A DNA stretch of 5,626 nucleotides. It comes from Lachnospiraceae bacterium (GTDB lineage Bacteria; Bacillota; Clostridia; Lachnospirales; Lachnospiraceae). Both the position numbers and the translations under genes were made by a program. Shown here one piece after another: positions 4,333 through 5,626 of this stretch. The notes under the pieces are model-generated. The model saw nothing but the letters and a program-made list of their open reading frames with translations, had not been told where the DNA came from and ran no database searches. The stretch lies in NCBI GenBank assembly GCA_022790905.1, contig JAAVYC010000098.1:1-5626 (forward strand). The letters run 5' to 3'. Within the stretch, counting starts at the first letter, position 1; every line of letters starts with the position of its first letter.

Positions 4333-5463
4333 TCAAAGTTCACGCACAAAGAGATCTTTCAGGAAACCTGTTAACTTCACTCCCAGTTTTCTCAAAACAA
4401 TATCCAGTGCTTCCATTGTCTCAGTCATATCCTCCACATTGGCATTACTGCCCATATGACCAATACGGATCACCTGACCAGAAAGACTGTCAAACGAACC
4501 CGCCAGTATAATATTGTGCTCCTGTCTCATGGTATTTAAAATTTCCTTTGCAGTCGTTTCTTTCGGCACATCAAAAACTGTAACTGTATTGGAAAATCCT
4601 TCTTTTAAATAAAGGCTTAATCCGGCATTTACCAGCGCCTTTCTACAAGCATTTCCAATTCTCGCATGGCGCATAAGCATTCCTTTGTCTTTTTCTATAT
4701 TTTCAAATGCTTCCCGCAGTCCATAAATGTCACTGATCGGCATAGTATAGGGAAACCATTTTGCCTCGTAATATCCCTCAAATATTTTCAGATTGGCATA
4801 AAAGGAAGCAATTGGTGTTCTCCTTTCATTCATCACTTTTTTTGCCGCCTCGCTTATCGTCACAAAAGTCAGTCCCGGAGGAGCAGAAACTGCTTTTTGA
4901 GAACCGCCGCAGAGCAGATCAATCTGAGCTTCATCGACACGGAGTTCTTCGCCGAACATAGCAGATACAGAATCAACCACTGTAATCAGTCCATATTTTT
5001 TTAGCAAAGGGCAGAGTGCTGCGACATCATTTAACATTCCGCTTGGTGTATCACAGTGAACTAACGTGGCATACTTATAATCGTGATCTTTTTCCAAAAA
5101 TGTTTCCAATGCCCGCGGGTCAATTGGTCTTCTGTCATCTACAGTATATAATTCCGGTTTTCCACCATATAGGGTCACAAAATCTGCAAACCCTTTTCCA
5201 TAAATTCCGTTATCTAAGATTAGAACCCGATCTCCCGCTTCTGTCAGGGACGCACATGCTGCTTCTAACCCTAAAATCCCCTCGCCGCCCAATAACAAGG
5301 TCTCATTCTCTGTATGTAAAAGACGGCTGATCAGCTCACAGGTCTCCTTATAAAAATCTACAAATTCTTCATCCAAATCCGGATTTGTGCACTCTCTTGC
5401 TCTGGCAAGGCGGATATTTTCCTTCACTTGCGTTGGTCCCGGCGTCATAATTTTATACATCAT
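4333..5463 (-). CDS. Class V PLP-dependent aminotransferase (alanine-glyoxylate / serine-pyruvate type)
   Basis: Fold-type I pyridoxal-phosphate enzyme, predicted to transfer an amino group from a small amino acid (Ala or Ser) to a 2-oxoacid such as glyoxylate or pyruvate; cytoplasmic. The 376-residue length fits the family. Visible features are the N-terminal TPGPT (7-11), the cofactor-phosphate region GGEGILGLEAA (59-69), CDTPSG (137-142), Asp164 in VVDSVSAMFGEE (contact to the pyridine nitrogen), the Schiff-base Lys190 in GGSQKAVSAPPGL (186-198), and Arg333 in RIGHMG (333-338), the usual substrate-carboxylate ligand. The SQK-APPG form separates it from PhnW and cysteine desulfurases. The start has GAGAGG 7 bases upstream; a second ATG follows at once. 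It sits 19 bases after the ECF S component gene, suggesting an operon, and ends in its own terminator. Exact substrates (including PucG-like ureidoglycine use) cannot be told from sequence. Confidence 0.9.
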   Translation of the reverse strand: MMYKIMTPGPTQVKENIRLARARECTNPDLDEEFVDFYKETCELISRLLHTENETLLLGGEGILGLEAACASLTEAGDRVLILDNGIYGKGFADFVTLYGGKPELYTVDDRRPIDPRALETFLEKDHDYKYATLVHCDTPSGMLNDVAALCPLLKKYGLITVVDSVSAMFGEELRVDEAQIDLLCGGSQKAVSAPPGLTFVTISEAAKKVMNERRTPIASFYANLKIFEGYYEAKWFPYTMPISDIYGLREAFENIEKDKGMLMRHARIGNACRKALVNAGLSLYLKEGFSNTVTVFDVPKETTAKEILNTMRQEHNIILAGSFDSLSGQVIRIGHMGSNANVEDMTETMEALDIVLRKLGVKLTGFLKDLFVREL

Positions 5464-5470
5464 TCTCTTA

Positions 5471-5476
5471 CCTCTC
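5471..5476 (-). promoter_or_regulatory. Ribosome binding site of the aminotransferase gene
   Basis: GAGAGG on the minus strand, 7 bases before the first of two adjacent ATG codons. It lies within the short gap after the ECF gene stop. Either ATG could be used. Confidence 0.65.
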
Positions 5477-5482
5477 TAATTC

Positions 5483-5626
5483 TCACGCTAAAATGGCACT
5501 TGCAGCCTTTTTCAATGGTTCAATAAGAATCAATACAATCACTGCCGCTACTCCAATCTGTACCAGGTTTCCCGGTACGGACGCCACAGGCGTCACCCAA
5601 TTCCCATATAGGATTCCCTCTGCGAT
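5483..5626 (-). CDS. ECF transporter S component, C-terminal fragment (cut by window edge)
   Basis: The last 47 residues of a membrane protein run to a TGA at 5485-5483; the rest lies outside the window. The fragment reads EGILYGNWVTPVASVPGN, followed by a hydrophobic segment (LVQIGVAAVIVLILI) and the closing EPLKKA. The YGNW-P-ASVPGN block before a last membrane helix is typical of substrate-binding S components of energy-coupling factor vitamin transporters. The S component binds the vitamin in the membrane and works with the shared EcfA/EcfA'/EcfT module. The substrate cannot be read from this fragment. The 19-base gap to the aminotransferase suggests co-transcription. The frame is too short for the minimum length of a usual gene call but is clearly coding. 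Confidence 0.75.
   Translation of the reverse strand: MAEGILYGNWVTPVASVPGNLVQIGVAAVIVLILIEPLKKAASAILA

Overview
The window looks like chromosome from an endospore-forming, anaerobic member of the Clostridia, most likely Lachnospiraceae-like. This rests on low-to-moderate GC, strong Shine-Dalgarno sites, and three sporulation genes (sigG, sigE, spoIIGA) beside an ECF-type vitamin transporter component and a beta-CASP RNase typical of Bacillota. Genus cannot be set from the sequence alone.

Layout, left to right: sigG (forespore sigma factor) on the plus strand, complete but starting only 7 bases inside the window; a 12-bp perfect hairpin that probably terminates transcription from both sides; then, all on the minus strand and listed here from left to right, a CPSF/Ysh1-like metallo-beta-lactamase beta-CASP RNA nuclease, sigE, spoIIGA, a class V (alanine-glyoxylate type) aminotransferase, and the C-terminal 47 residues of an ECF transporter S component cut by the right edge. 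Transcription on the minus strand therefore runs ECF S component -> aminotransferase (19-nt gap, probably one operon) -> intrinsic terminator -> spoIIGA -> sigE (probably one operon) -> nuclease (own promoter).

The sporulation logic is visible. SpoIIGA is the membrane aspartic protease that removes the pro-sequence of SigE in the mother cell. The spoIIGA promoter has consensus -35 and -10 hexamers set 21 bp apart, with a perfect Spo0A box across the -35. This is the unusual arrangement known from the Bacillus subtilis spoIIG promoter. Against the B. subtilis order spoIIGA-sigE-sigG, sigG here is inverted and an RNA nuclease gene lies between sigE and sigG, so read-through from spoIIG into sigG is impossible.

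The points most worth a second look are the 21-bp-spaced Spo0A-type promoter, the inserted nuclease and inverted sigG, a four-copy pentanucleotide repeat inside the nuclease gene whose length change would truncate its tail, and a cluster of palindromes around the nuclease promoter. I found no mobile element, CRISPR array, tRNA or rRNA. No stretch without a gene exceeds 300 bases; the longest is the spoIIGA upstream region of about 190 bases.
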